DNA from: an uncultured Oscillospiraceae bacterium
Lineage (GTDB): Bacteria > Bacillota_A > Clostridia > Oscillospirales > Acutalibacteraceae
Length of the DNA stretch: 7,253 nucleotides
Assembly: GCA_910589395.1 (NCBI GenBank)
Contig: CAJUTL010000067.1
Coordinates: forward strand, 1-7,253
Direction of reading: 5' to 3'
The position numbers and the translations under genes are program-made. Shown here one piece after another: positions 1-6,526 of the stretch (its first letter is position 1; every line of letters starts with the position of its first letter). The notes below the pieces were generated by a model that saw nothing but the letters and a program-made list of their open reading frames with translations, had not been told where the DNA came from and did not search any database.

Positions 1-119
1 ACCCACTTGTTTGCGGTCGGGCCGGAAACTGATTTCCCGCACCAAGCAGCTTCACAAGTGCCTGCGGCGGCTCGCCGCTGCCCTTCTCTAACAACCAACC
101 GCTAACGACTAACAACTAA
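1..119 (-). repeat. Modular intergenic repeat, copy at left edge
   Basis: Read on the minus strand from 119 to 1, this copy has a TTAG heptad module (119-88), a GC hairpin (78-64, arms GCGGCG/CGCCGC with a 3-base loop) and then the core ACTTGTGAAGCTGC...TTCCGGCCCGACC (about 59-14). The same modules recur at 2284-2630, 2783-2877 and 6951-7253. The repeat begins inside the stop codon of the response regulator gene, so gene and repeat overlap by three bases. The hairpin lacks a following T-run and does not look like an ordinary terminator. The copy runs off the window edge, so its far end is unknown. The family is recognised here by internal comparison only. Confidence 0.75.
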
Positions 120-820
120 ACCTCCCAGCGATATCCAAGCCCCCAAACGGTGACGATGTGGGCGGGGGCGGAGGGCTGGTCCTCTACCTTCATGCGCAGG
201 CGGCGGATATTGACGTCTACGATCTTTTCCTCTCCCACATAGCTCGGCCCCCAGACATGCTTCAGAATATCGCCTCTGGGCAGGGCAATACCGGGGTTGG
301 AAAAGAAATACTCCATGATCTGAAATTCCACTTGGGTCAGCTCGATGGGCTTTTCGCCCTTGTGCAGGGAACGGTTCCGCAGGTTCAGGGTAAATTCTCC
401 GGATTGCAGCTCGTCCCGCAGGCTTGTTTCTCTGTTTTGGGCGGCAAGGGCCACCCGGCGGTATACCGCGTCTACCCTGGCCACCAGCTCGGAGGGGGAG
501 AAGGGCTTTGTCACGTAGTCGTCGGCGCCCATCATCAGGCCGCTTACCTTATCCATCTCCTGGGTACGGGCGCTTAAAAGGATAATGCCGATAGAACTGT
601 TTGATTTGCGCAGCTCCTTGCACACGGCCAGTCCGTCGTAAGCGCCGGGCATCATGATATCCAGCACTGCCATGTCAAAGTCTCCTTCGGCCTCCTGGTA
701 CAGCTTCAGCGCCTGCTCGCCGTTTTCAGCCTCCACGGTTTGATAGCCCGCCCGCTCCAGGTTGATGACCACAAATTCCCGAATGTTCTGTTCGTCCTCT
801 ACTACCAGGATCTTTTTCAT
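116..820 (-). CDS. OmpR/PhoB-family response regulator transcription factor
   Basis: This is a 234-residue DNA-binding response regulator, the usual length for the family, expected to be phosphorylated by a partner histidine kinase and to act in the cytoplasm. The receiver domain spans residues 3-116: acidic pair E8/D9, phospho-acceptor D54 (in VLDIMMP), S83, and K105 in the TKPF motif with Y102 before it. The C-terminal winged helix covers about 140-234 and shows LTQVEF, VDVNIRRLR and the TVWGLGYRW end typical of OmpR-type proteins. The start at 820 is chosen because the family begins MKKILVVEDE and an AAAGGGG ribosome site lies 8 bases upstream; longer starts run into the preceding gene. 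That lipoprotein gene ends 31 bases upstream, so the two are probably co-transcribed. The loop after D54 reads PGAYDG, one residue longer than the common PGxDG. No kinase gene is visible; one could lie left of the window. Target genes are unknown. Confidence 0.95.
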   Translation of the reverse strand: MKKILVVEDEQNIREFVVINLERAGYQTVEAENGEQALKLYQEAEGDFDMAVLDIMMPGAYDGLAVCKELRKSNSSIGIILLSARTQEMDKVSGLMMGADDYVTKPFSPSELVARVDAVYRRVALAAQNRETSLRDELQSGEFTLNLRNRSLHKGEKPIELTQVEFQIMEYFFSNPGIALPRGDILKHVWGPSYVGEEKIVDVNIRRLRMKVEDQPSAPAHIVTVWGLGYRWEV

Positions 821-851
821 ACTTGATGCCCCTTTCTCCGGATTTCTCGCA

Positions 852-2225
852 TCATTCGCTGAGCAGTTTAAAGTCTCGCTTGATCTGCTGAATATATCGC
901 AGCATAGTTTCATCTCTTGTGAGGGTTTGGATCCCATAAACGGAGTCGTTTTGTGCCAGCAGCTGCTCATATCCGCTGCTGGTCCCCCGGCTTTCCCAGG
1001 AGGATCTGGTAAAAACCCGAATGGAAAACAGCGGCTCTCCCAATAGATATTCCCCTTTTTTTGAGGTTTCTATAATTTCAGAATAGGTCACCACACGCCG
1101 CTCCGCATCGTTTGCGGAGGTGATCTTCCCGTTCAGATAATAAGGCAGACGGAACCAGTAGTTCTCCGCGGGGTTCATCATGGCCCGGAGTGTCAGAGTA
1201 AGATCGTTCTTTTGAAAATGGCACCAATTTACCTGATAGCACGTAGAGTCGGGAGACAAGGTTTCCGGCAGGCCAGGCAGCAGCGATACCACGGGAAGCT
1301 CCAAAAGGCCGTCTCCGTCCAGATCTCTGGAAGGAAAGGAGGCCGTGGAAGGGCGCTGAAAGGGGTTGCCATACTCCTCGGTATTTACCCCCTCCGGAGC
1401 ATTTTTTAGGGTGTTCCCCTCTGTATAAAAAATTTGGGTCGTCATACTTCCGTCCGCCTTGACCCCGTCCAGCGCCACACCGGAAAGGGAGGGCGTCAGC
1501 TTCCCAAATACCGCAGCCGAATAGCTGGAAATGGAATTATCCGCGTCGACACTGTACGCCTCCCGCATAGCGCCCTGGCTCCAGGTAAAAACCCTGGCCT
1601 TGGCGGGAGTAGGTTCGTCTCCTTCCACTTCGGCAGGCAGAAACTTGTCCACCGTAAAAACCTCATTCACCCCGTCCCTGTCGAAATCGGTCAGGGTCAT
1701 TTCCGCATAGGGACCCAATGAATATTCCGTGATCTCTCCGCCCAGGCTGTAGACATAGGCGTTCACCGCCGCGGTGCGGCCCGTGCTTCCTGTAGTGCTG
1801 CCCCAGCCAATTAAAATCAAGCTGCGTCCGCTTTGAGAAAGCGTGCCGAAACAGACACGGTCTACCTGAAGAGCCGTGTTTTGAAAAACCGCGGTGGATT
1901 CCCAGCCTTCTTCCGTCTTGCTCAGAAACTGAACCTCCACTCCGCCAGCGCCGGTGTTTTCGGTGGAGTAAAAACCGATGGCGTCTTCTTCGCCGTCCCC
2001 GGTAAAATCGTGCATGATAATTGCGGAACGATATTCCCCGCTTTGCGGATAAACCAAAGTGATGTCCAGGCGGTTCCCTTGCAGCAGCGCCTGGATCGCC
2101 TGTTGATCCTGATTAGCCTTGGGCGGCGCCATCAGATTCTTGGTGTCAAAGGAGGCAAGGGAGCAGCCGGAAAGAAACAGGCAGAGCCATAAGGACGCTC
2201 CAAGAATCACTATTCTTTTCTTCAC
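852..2225 (-). CDS. Secreted lipoprotein with FG-GAP/VCBS-like repeats, function unknown
   Basis: A 457-residue predicted lipoprotein. The N-terminus (KKR, then a hydrophobic stretch, then LSGC) is a lipoprotein signal with lipidated C21, so the mature protein should be anchored to the outside of the membrane. Three calcium-loop-like motifs are visible: DFTGDGEED near 73-81, DFDRDGVNE near 180-188 and DLDGDGLLE near 301-309. These resemble the repeats of VCBS/FG-GAP beta-propeller proteins, which often mediate binding or adhesion. No catalytic motif is recognised. The start is GTG at 2225: it has a strong ribosome site and places the signal peptide correctly, while the upstream ATG at 2267 would add 14 polar residues before the signal and has no good ribosome site. 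It sits just upstream of the response regulator in the same direction. A role as sensor or accessory to that regulator is an inference from position; it could equally be an unrelated envelope protein. Confidence 0.88.
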   Translation of the reverse strand: MKKRIVILGASLWLCLFLSGCSLASFDTKNLMAPPKANQDQQAIQALLQGNRLDITLVYPQSGEYRSAIIMHDFTGDGEEDAIGFYSTENTGAGGVEVQFLSKTEEGWESTAVFQNTALQVDRVCFGTLSQSGRSLILIGWGSTTGSTGRTAAVNAYVYSLGGEITEYSLGPYAEMTLTDFDRDGVNEVFTVDKFLPAEVEGDEPTPAKARVFTWSQGAMREAYSVDADNSISSYSAAVFGKLTPSLSGVALDGVKADGSMTTQIFYTEGNTLKNAPEGVNTEEYGNPFQRPSTASFPSRDLDGDGLLELPVVSLLPGLPETLSPDSTCYQVNWCHFQKNDLTLTLRAMMNPAENYWFRLPYYLNGKITSANDAERRVVTYSEIIETSKKGEYLLGEPLFSIRVFTRSSWESRGTSSGYEQLLAQNDSVYGIQTLTRDETMLRYIQQIKRDFKLLSE

Positions 2226-2227
2226 AG

Positions 2228-2240
2228 GATCACCACCCTT
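2228..2240 (-). promoter_or_regulatory. Ribosome binding site deciding the GTG start of the lipoprotein
   Basis: On the minus strand AAAGGGTGGTGATC precedes GTG. The GGTGATC part matches the extended anti-Shine-Dalgarno complement (AGGAGGTGATC), and the GGTGG core is 7 bases from the GTG. This is much better than anything in front of the ATG at 2267, and it is the reason for choosing the non-ATG start. Confidence 0.75.
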
Positions 2241-2283
2241 TTTTTGGTTGGAAGGAATTACTGTCATTTTTGAAAGGAATGGT

Positions 2284-2630
2284 CACTCATGAAGCTGCTC
2301 GGTGCAAACGGGCAGCTTCCGGCCCGACCACAAACAGGCTTCAACGGCGAGGCGCCGCAGCCACTCGTGAAGCTGCTTAGTGCAAACGGGCAGCTTTCAG
2401 CCCGACAACAGCCAAGCAATAATTTGAAATTTAGCGGCGTACCGCAGGCAGTTCGTTTCTCTGCTTGGTACAAAAGAGTATCTAGCATAACCACGGAGGT
2501 CGCTGGAGGAAGGATAGTAAATTAATTGGAATTTGGCAGTGAAGCACCGCTCCTACTCGTGAAGCCGCTTGATGCAAACGAACAATTTCCGGCCCGACAA
2601 CAACTAAGCAAATAAATTGAAGTTTGGTGC
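2284..2630 (+). repeat. Tandem array of about four degenerate modular repeats
   Basis: Four head-to-tail units can be recognised by eye: about 2284-2343, 2344-2432, 2433-2541 and 2542-2630. Units 1, 2 and 4 carry CACTCRTGAAGCTGCT-like starts, TGCAAACG and a TTCCGGCCCGAC-like core. The match between 2284-2328 and 2362-2407 is the closest, about 78 bases apart. Unit 3 keeps the hairpin (GCGG/CCGC, 2434-2445), CTGCTTGGTAC and the tail AATTGGAATTTGGCAG. Unit 2 starts with its own hairpin (CGGCG/CGCCG, 2345-2357). The array is antisense to, and lies in the probable leader of, the lipoprotein operon. Short open frames through it repeat the same peptide pattern and are not taken as genes. Spacing is too uneven for CRISPR. 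Confidence 0.7.
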
Positions 2631-2636
2631 CTTTTT

Positions 2637-2778
2637 CCTCCCCTTATTTATAAGGGGAGGGGGACCATGCTTTGCATGGTGGAAGGGATCGGGCTCCGCA
2701 GAAAGTGAGACAGAGGCGTTGGACTCAATCCCCTCAGTCATGCTACGCATGACTGCTCCCCTTGCCGCAAGGGGAGCC
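2637..2778. repeat. Composite four-hairpin palindromic element (MITE-like)
   Basis: Four perfect inverted repeats stand in a row: 2637-2660 (11-base arms CCTCCCCTTAT/ATAAGGGGAGG), 2664-2680 (7-base arms ACCATGC/GCATGGT), 2735-2755 (9-base arms CAGTCATGC/GCATGACTG) and 2755-2777 (10-base arms GCTCCCCTTG/CAAGGGGAGC). The first and last share the CTCCCCTT/AAGGGGAG stem, so they bound the element like terminal repeats, and the two inner ones share ATGC/GCAT. The stretch 2681-2734 between the inner hairpins is unpaired. Elements with CTCCCCTT...AAGGGGAG ends are, from general knowledge, common between genes of gut Oscillospiraceae. No T-run follows either outer hairpin, so it is not a plain terminator. 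No transposase is encoded. Confidence 0.75.
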
Positions 2779-2782
2779 TAAG

Positions 2783-2877
2783 GGCACTAACGCTATAATT
2801 TATCTGCTTGTTGAAAGGTCAGGAAGCCTCCTCCTGTACCAACCACTTCACAAGTACCCGCGGCGGTTCGCCGCCTT
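2783..2877 (-). repeat. Modular intergenic repeat, single minus-strand copy
   Basis: On the minus strand this reads: hairpin 2874-2860 (GCGGCG/CGCCGC, 3-base loop), then GTACTTGTGAAG, TTGGTAC, GGCTTCCTGACC, and an AGATAAATTATAG-like tail near 2790-2805. It aligns module by module with the copy at 1-119, with a diverged segment (GGAGGAGG) where other copies have CGGGAAATCAG. It directly abuts the four-hairpin element. Confidence 0.65.
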
Positions 2878-2909
2878 GTCGCTCTTATTAAACCAAGCTA
2901 TTTTTGTCC

Positions 2910-2938
2910 ATTATAGCACACTTGCTTTGAAAAGTCAT
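2910..2938 (-). promoter_or_regulatory. Sigma-A-type promoter, probably for the lipoprotein-regulator operon
   Basis: On the minus strand ATGACT (2938-2933, 4 of 6 to TTGACA) is followed by 17 bases and then TATAAT (2915-2910), which is a perfect -10 preceded by TGC, an extended -10. Transcription would start near 2903 and run left. It lies after the S-layer terminator, so it would open a new unit. The first gene reached is the lipoprotein at 2225, giving a leader of about 680 bases that crosses the repeats. A weaker candidate nearer the gene (TTCACT, 18 bases, TACTAT, near 2515-2545) cannot be excluded. Confidence 0.5.
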
Positions 2939-2944
2939 GAATAA

Positions 2945-3056
2945 ACTTTGCGGATTCCTTTGTGTGGACGAAAAACGAACAGTTCTGCCAAGAAACGGGC
3001 TTTTTTCAGAAATGAGACAACAGGTAGAAGAAAAAACTCATTTTGAAATTGCGAGA
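2945..3056. other. Intergenic stretch without recognised gene
   Basis: Between the promoter at 2910-2938 and the hairpins behind the S-layer gene I see no open frame with a ribosome site on either strand. The only structure is a weak inverted repeat (AAATGAG at 3010-3016, CTCATTT at 3037-3043) with a 20-base loop. Confidence 0.5.
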
Positions 3057-3089
3057 GGGCATGAAAGCCCATAGAAAGCTTTCATGCCC
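3057..3089 (+). terminator. Perfect 12-base stem-loop, possible second terminator
   Basis: GGGCATGAAAGC (3057-3068) and GCTTTCATGCCC (3078-3089) are perfect complements around a 9-base loop. On the plus strand it is followed by TTTTC, so it would best stop rightward transcription; on the minus strand no T-run follows. It could protect the S-layer gene from antisense transcription out of the repeats, or back up the main terminator. Confidence 0.45.
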
Positions 3090-3094
3090 TTTTC

Positions 3095-3128
3095 AGCAAA
3101 ACAAAGAGGACGGATTTCTCCGCCCTCT
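3095..3128 (-). terminator. Rho-independent terminator of the S-layer protein gene
   Basis: On the minus strand AGAGGGCGGA (3128-3119) pairs with TCCGTCCTCT (3114-3105) as a 10-base stem with one G-T pair and a GAAA loop, followed by TTTGTTTTG. It starts 42 bases after the stop codon at 3170-3172. Position, GC stem and T-rich tail fit a standard terminator. Confidence 0.85.
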
Positions 3129-3169
3129 CTGTTTTATGGGGTATCTTAAAATTAAGTAGAGTTGAAACC

Positions 3170-6100
3170 TTACTTATTCAAGGATTTAACCATAATGATC
3201 GCAGCGTCAGCGCGAATGATGTTGGCCTTCGGATTGAAGTTGCCCTTCTCATCGCCGGTGAAGATGCCAGCAGCCTTGCAGGCAGCCACAGAAGCCTTCG
3301 CATAGTTGGAAACCTTGGCGGCATCCTTGAAGCTGTCAGTAGAAGTAGTGGGCAGCTTCAGAGCGCGGGCCACGATGCAGGCGGCGTCTTCGCGGGTGAT
3401 ATAAGCGTTGGGGCTGAACTTACCGTTGCCGGTACCGGAGATGATGCCCTTGTCAGCGCAGTACGCAATGTACTTGGTTGCATAATCATTGGCAACATCG
3501 GAGAACGGAGACTTGGTGTAGCTGGAAACATCCGCACCCAGCATGTTGGCTACCATAACAGCGAAGTCCTTGCGCAGGATCTTGTTGCCGGGCTTGAAGG
3601 TGCCATCGGTATAGCCGTTGACAATACCGGCAGCAGCGGCCTGGTAAACATACTCGCTGTAGTAGCGGCCAGTAGCAGGCACATCGGAGAACTGCTCAGC
3701 AGCGGTCACGTTAACGGTATAAACCTTAACAGTAGCGCCGTTCTCAGAGGTAACAGTGATCGTGATGGGCTGAGTGGCATCATAGTGCATGGCACCCTCT
3801 TCATCAGGAGTGACAACCGGGTTAACTACAGCAGTAGCCAGGTCGGAAACCTTGTAATCGATCACAACATTGGTCAGATCGGTATTGTAAGGCAGACGCA
3901 CAGTAGCGGTCTTCTTATTGGTATCGATCACGGCCTTTGTCTTGTTGGCGGTCAGCTCAACAACATCAGCACCGGTCTTAGCATCGGCAACCTTAACGGT
4001 TACGGCATAGGGGGTGCTCGCGGTGTTGGCTTCGTTGGTCACAGTGATGGTGCTGAAGGCAGAGTAGCTGCCATTGTAAACCTGGATCTCAGGAGTTTCA
4101 CCATTCATAACGACCTTCAGCTTACCAGTGGCATCGATCGTCTTGTCCTCAACAGAAGAGAGGGCGGGGATCACGGTGGAACCAGCCTCTACCTTCGCCA
4201 GCTCGTCAGCGGTGTAATCCGCGAAGAAAGCGGTACCGTTCTGAGCGTAGGAGTAGGGAACAGTGATCTCAACGGTGGTGCCGGAGATCTTGGAGGTCAC
4301 CTTGCCGTCGTCAGCAGTCAGGCTGCGGAGCGAATGGCCGGTCTTGGCAGGGGCATACTTCACTTCTACAGTGTAGATGGAGACATGGCCCTTATAAGCA
4401 GCCGCCTTGGGCATATCGGCGATCACAACAGCGCCGCCTTCCTTGCTCAGAGCAACCGCGGCAGCCTCATCGGCAACCACAATAGAGGCCAGCTTATCTA
4501 CCTTAACGGTGTTCTTGGGATCATCGGGATGATCGGCATCGTCTTCCGCATAATAGCCGCTCTCTACAGGAGTGGTGTTCAGGTTGGTCGTAGTAGCAGC
4601 ATCGTTGAAGTACAGCTTTGCGCCATCGGACAGGGTGAAGCTGGAAATCAAATCGATGGTAGCCTTGTTGGCCTCGAAGGAATAGGGCAGGGTCACAGTA
4701 GCCTTGGTACCGGAGAAGGTCACATTCCAGGTATTGTCAGCGGCTACGTTCTCGCCCTTGGCAGCTGTGGACACAGTGTAGTTGGAAACAGTCTTACCGG
4801 TCTTGGCAGCGGCCTTGGTGTACTTCAGAGTGTAGGTAACCATATCGCCAGCATCAGAGTGAATCGCCAGTGTGTTGGTGCCAGTGAAGGGATCCTCAGC
4901 CCAAACAGGATTTCCATCCACGATCTGAGTAGCAAAGGACTTAGCCCAGCTGTAATTGCCGGAAACCTTTACAACACTATTCTCAGTGGAATAAGGCAGA
5001 TTTGCGAAGGTAATGGTCTGACCGGAAATTGTGCCGGTGTACTCATCTTCGCCAATGGTCAGCTTAGCAGCGGTAATGGCGGGGTTGCCATAGGGATTCT
5101 CCGCAGTGGTAGCGGAAATCTCATAATACTTCTTGGTAACGCCATCAACAGCAGTAACCTCGACCACCTTGGGAGCGGTCAGATCGATGGTCTGGCTGCC
5201 ATCGTTAGTGAAAGCAAGGCCGCCAACCGTGATGGTAGCACCCTCGGCCACGGTGAACTTTACCTTGGTAGCATCCAGATCAGCCTTGTAGGGCAGAAGT
5301 ACAGTCAGCTTATCGCCGGTTACAGTGCCTTCCTGATCATAATATACAGCGCCTTTGTTTACAGTAGTAGCGGCCACAAAGCCGGTAATAGAAGCATCGT
5401 TGCTCTTCTTTACGCTTACAGTGACCTGATAGGTCTTGGTGGTGGAAGCAGAAGAGGTAAATACCAGAGCGACCTTGGCGCCATCAGTGATGGTGACCTT
5501 GCCGTTGGTACCAACCAACTCAGTGCCGCCCCACATAGCGCTTGTGGCGCGCAGAGTAGCGGTGGAAGGAACAGTGTACTTTACGACCTGCTCTTCGTCA
5601 AGGTCAGTGCCCTCAGGCAGGGTCACGCTGTACTCGCCATAGGTGGGGGAATCCTCGTCGTCGTCCAGAACAGCGCTAACGCCGCCCACGGACAGAGCAG
5701 TCAAACAAGTCATTTCCTTGGTGATAACGGTGTAAGTATCGGTGTTGCCATACTGAGAGGTGATGGGCAGAGAAACATTCTCGCCGATCGTGGAAACAGT
5801 AGCGGAAGGAACAACGCCAGTCTTGGGATTGTTCAGCTCAGCGGTGACCGCGCCATTGTCGCCAGCAACGTTATAGCCCCACGGTACTGTAAAGGTGATG
5901 GTCTTGGCACCGTTGTCCACAACGCCATCGATTCCTTCATCGCCGCCCAGCTTGGCGGACTTTACGGAAACATCGGTGCTGGGAGCGGGCTTGTTCATGG
6001 TTACCGTGTAGGTAGCGCTGGTCTTGCCAGCCTCGTCGCCTCCGACATAAGCGTCATCGGCAGCGAAGAAAACAACCTTCTTCGCGGTAACGGGAACAGT

Positions 6101-6415
6101 GATCGCGCCGCCGGCGGCAACCGCCTCGTCGCCATCTTCGCCGTTCTCGTCAGTGATGATCGCAACCACGTTGGTGAGGCTGCCAGTCAGCTTGACGTTC
6201 AGCGTCTCATTTCCGGCTGCGTCATAGGTCAGGGTATCCGTAAAGGACTTACCCGTGCCCATTTCCAGAGTGCCTACTGTTGCCTCCACAGAAACGACCG
6301 TACCGTCGTTTACAAACAGGGAGTTAGCAGAAGCACCGAGCGGAATCATTGCGACGACCAGCATAACTGCCAGAACCATCGCAAGTGATTTCTTCAGGAA
6401 CTTGCTTTTGTTCAT
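3170..6415 (-). CDS. SLH-domain surface (S-layer-like) protein with tandem beta-sandwich repeats
   Basis: A 1081-residue exported protein, probably a structural surface-layer component attached to the cell wall. Residues 1-30 are a Sec signal peptide (basic KFLKK, hydrophobic core, cleavage after ASA). Residues 35-906 form about eight repeats of roughly 90-150 residues, each with a VTVPY/TVLLPY/EITVPY-like strand and ending in a YTVTV-like strand, as in cadherin-like/Ig-like bacterial domains; AKTG recurs as a linker at 537, 690 and 812. Three SLH domains follow (about 908-956, 970-1018, 1028-1080). Their wall-polymer-binding motifs read ILRKD, ITRED and IIRAD at 946, 1006 and 1066, an exact 60-residue spacing, with Asp replacing the usual Glu of TRAE. 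The start at 6415 has GAGGG 8 bases upstream and gives a normal signal peptide; an in-frame ATG at 6454 would add 13 residues. Promoter and terminator flank it as a single-gene unit. Codon choice is strongly biased: over 867 codons (6388-3788) no TTA, CTA or TCA is used, as expected for high expression. Whether it is the main S-layer protein is not shown. Confidence 0.92.
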   Translation of the reverse strand: MNKSKFLKKSLAMVLAVMLVVAMIPLGASANSLFVNDGTVVSVEATVGTLEMGTGKSFTDTLTYDAAGNETLNVKLTGSLTNVVAIITDENGEDGDEAVAAGGAITVPVTAKKVVFFAADDAYVGGDEAGKTSATYTVTMNKPAPSTDVSVKSAKLGGDEGIDGVVDNGAKTITFTVPWGYNVAGDNGAVTAELNNPKTGVVPSATVSTIGENVSLPITSQYGNTDTYTVITKEMTCLTALSVGGVSAVLDDDEDSPTYGEYSVTLPEGTDLDEEQVVKYTVPSTATLRATSAMWGGTELVGTNGKVTITDGAKVALVFTSSASTTKTYQVTVSVKKSNDASITGFVAATTVNKGAVYYDQEGTVTGDKLTVLLPYKADLDATKVKFTVAEGATITVGGLAFTNDGSQTIDLTAPKVVEVTAVDGVTKKYYEISATTAENPYGNPAITAAKLTIGEDEYTGTISGQTITFANLPYSTENSVVKVSGNYSWAKSFATQIVDGNPVWAEDPFTGTNTLAIHSDAGDMVTYTLKYTKAAAKTGKTVSNYTVSTAAKGENVAADNTWNVTFSGTKATVTLPYSFEANKATIDLISSFTLSDGAKLYFNDAATTTNLNTTPVESGYYAEDDADHPDDPKNTVKVDKLASIVVADEAAAVALSKEGGAVVIADMPKAAAYKGHVSIYTVEVKYAPAKTGHSLRSLTADDGKVTSKISGTTVEITVPYSYAQNGTAFFADYTADELAKVEAGSTVIPALSSVEDKTIDATGKLKVVMNGETPEIQVYNGSYSAFSTITVTNEANTASTPYAVTVKVADAKTGADVVELTANKTKAVIDTNKKTATVRLPYNTDLTNVVIDYKVSDLATAVVNPVVTPDEEGAMHYDATQPITITVTSENGATVKVYTVNVTAAEQFSDVPATGRYYSEYVYQAAAAGIVNGYTDGTFKPGNKILRKDFAVMVANMLGADVSSYTKSPFSDVANDYATKYIAYCADKGIISGTGNGKFSPNAYITREDAACIVARALKLPTTSTDSFKDAAKVSNYAKASVAACKAAGIFTGDEKGNFNPKANIIRADAAIIMVKSLNK

Positions 6416-6482
6416 GATTTCAACCCTCTTAAATTTTAGATTCTCACAGGGCATGATTTCCCCATGAGTGGAAGATACCTAT

Positions 6483-6511
6483 ATCATAACCTTTGACTCT
6501 GAAAAATGCAA
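6483..6511 (-). promoter_or_regulatory. Sigma-A-type promoter of the S-layer protein gene
   Basis: On the minus strand TTGCAT (6511-6506), a 17-base spacer and TATGAT (6488-6483, 5 of 6 to TATAAT). Transcription would start near 6475, giving a leader of about 60 bases before the ATG at 6415. The -35 box is weak (3 of 6), which fits a promoter that needs an activator. Confidence 0.65.
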
Positions 6512-6526
6512 GCCTTTTTTTCAACT

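Noticed and set aside
821..970. N-terminal extension of the response regulator to the ATG at 970
   Set aside because: It overlaps the end of the lipoprotein gene, has no family similarity, and a good ribosome site supports the start at 820.
2226..2267. ATG start at 2267 for the lipoprotein
   Set aside because: It would put 14 polar residues before the signal peptide and lacks a good ribosome site, unlike the GTG at 2225.
2264..2525. Overlapping small open frames on both strands
   Set aside because: They run through the tandem repeat; the peptides only repeat the DNA repeat (for example KLLGANGQL and KLLSANGQL) and have no ribosome site or domain.
2284..2630. CRISPR array
   Set aside because: Units are degenerate, differ in length and lack constant spacers, and no cas gene is present.
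2762..2944. Plus-strand open frame of 60 codons
   Set aside because: It spans the end of the four-hairpin element, a modular repeat and a minus-strand promoter, with no recognisable protein features.
3785..6388. Plus-strand open frame of 867 codons
   Set aside because: It is the exact antisense register of the S-layer gene, whose signal peptide, repeats and SLH domains are convincing. The antisense product is low-complexity in Gly/Ser/Ile/Val and shows no domain; it results from biased codon use.
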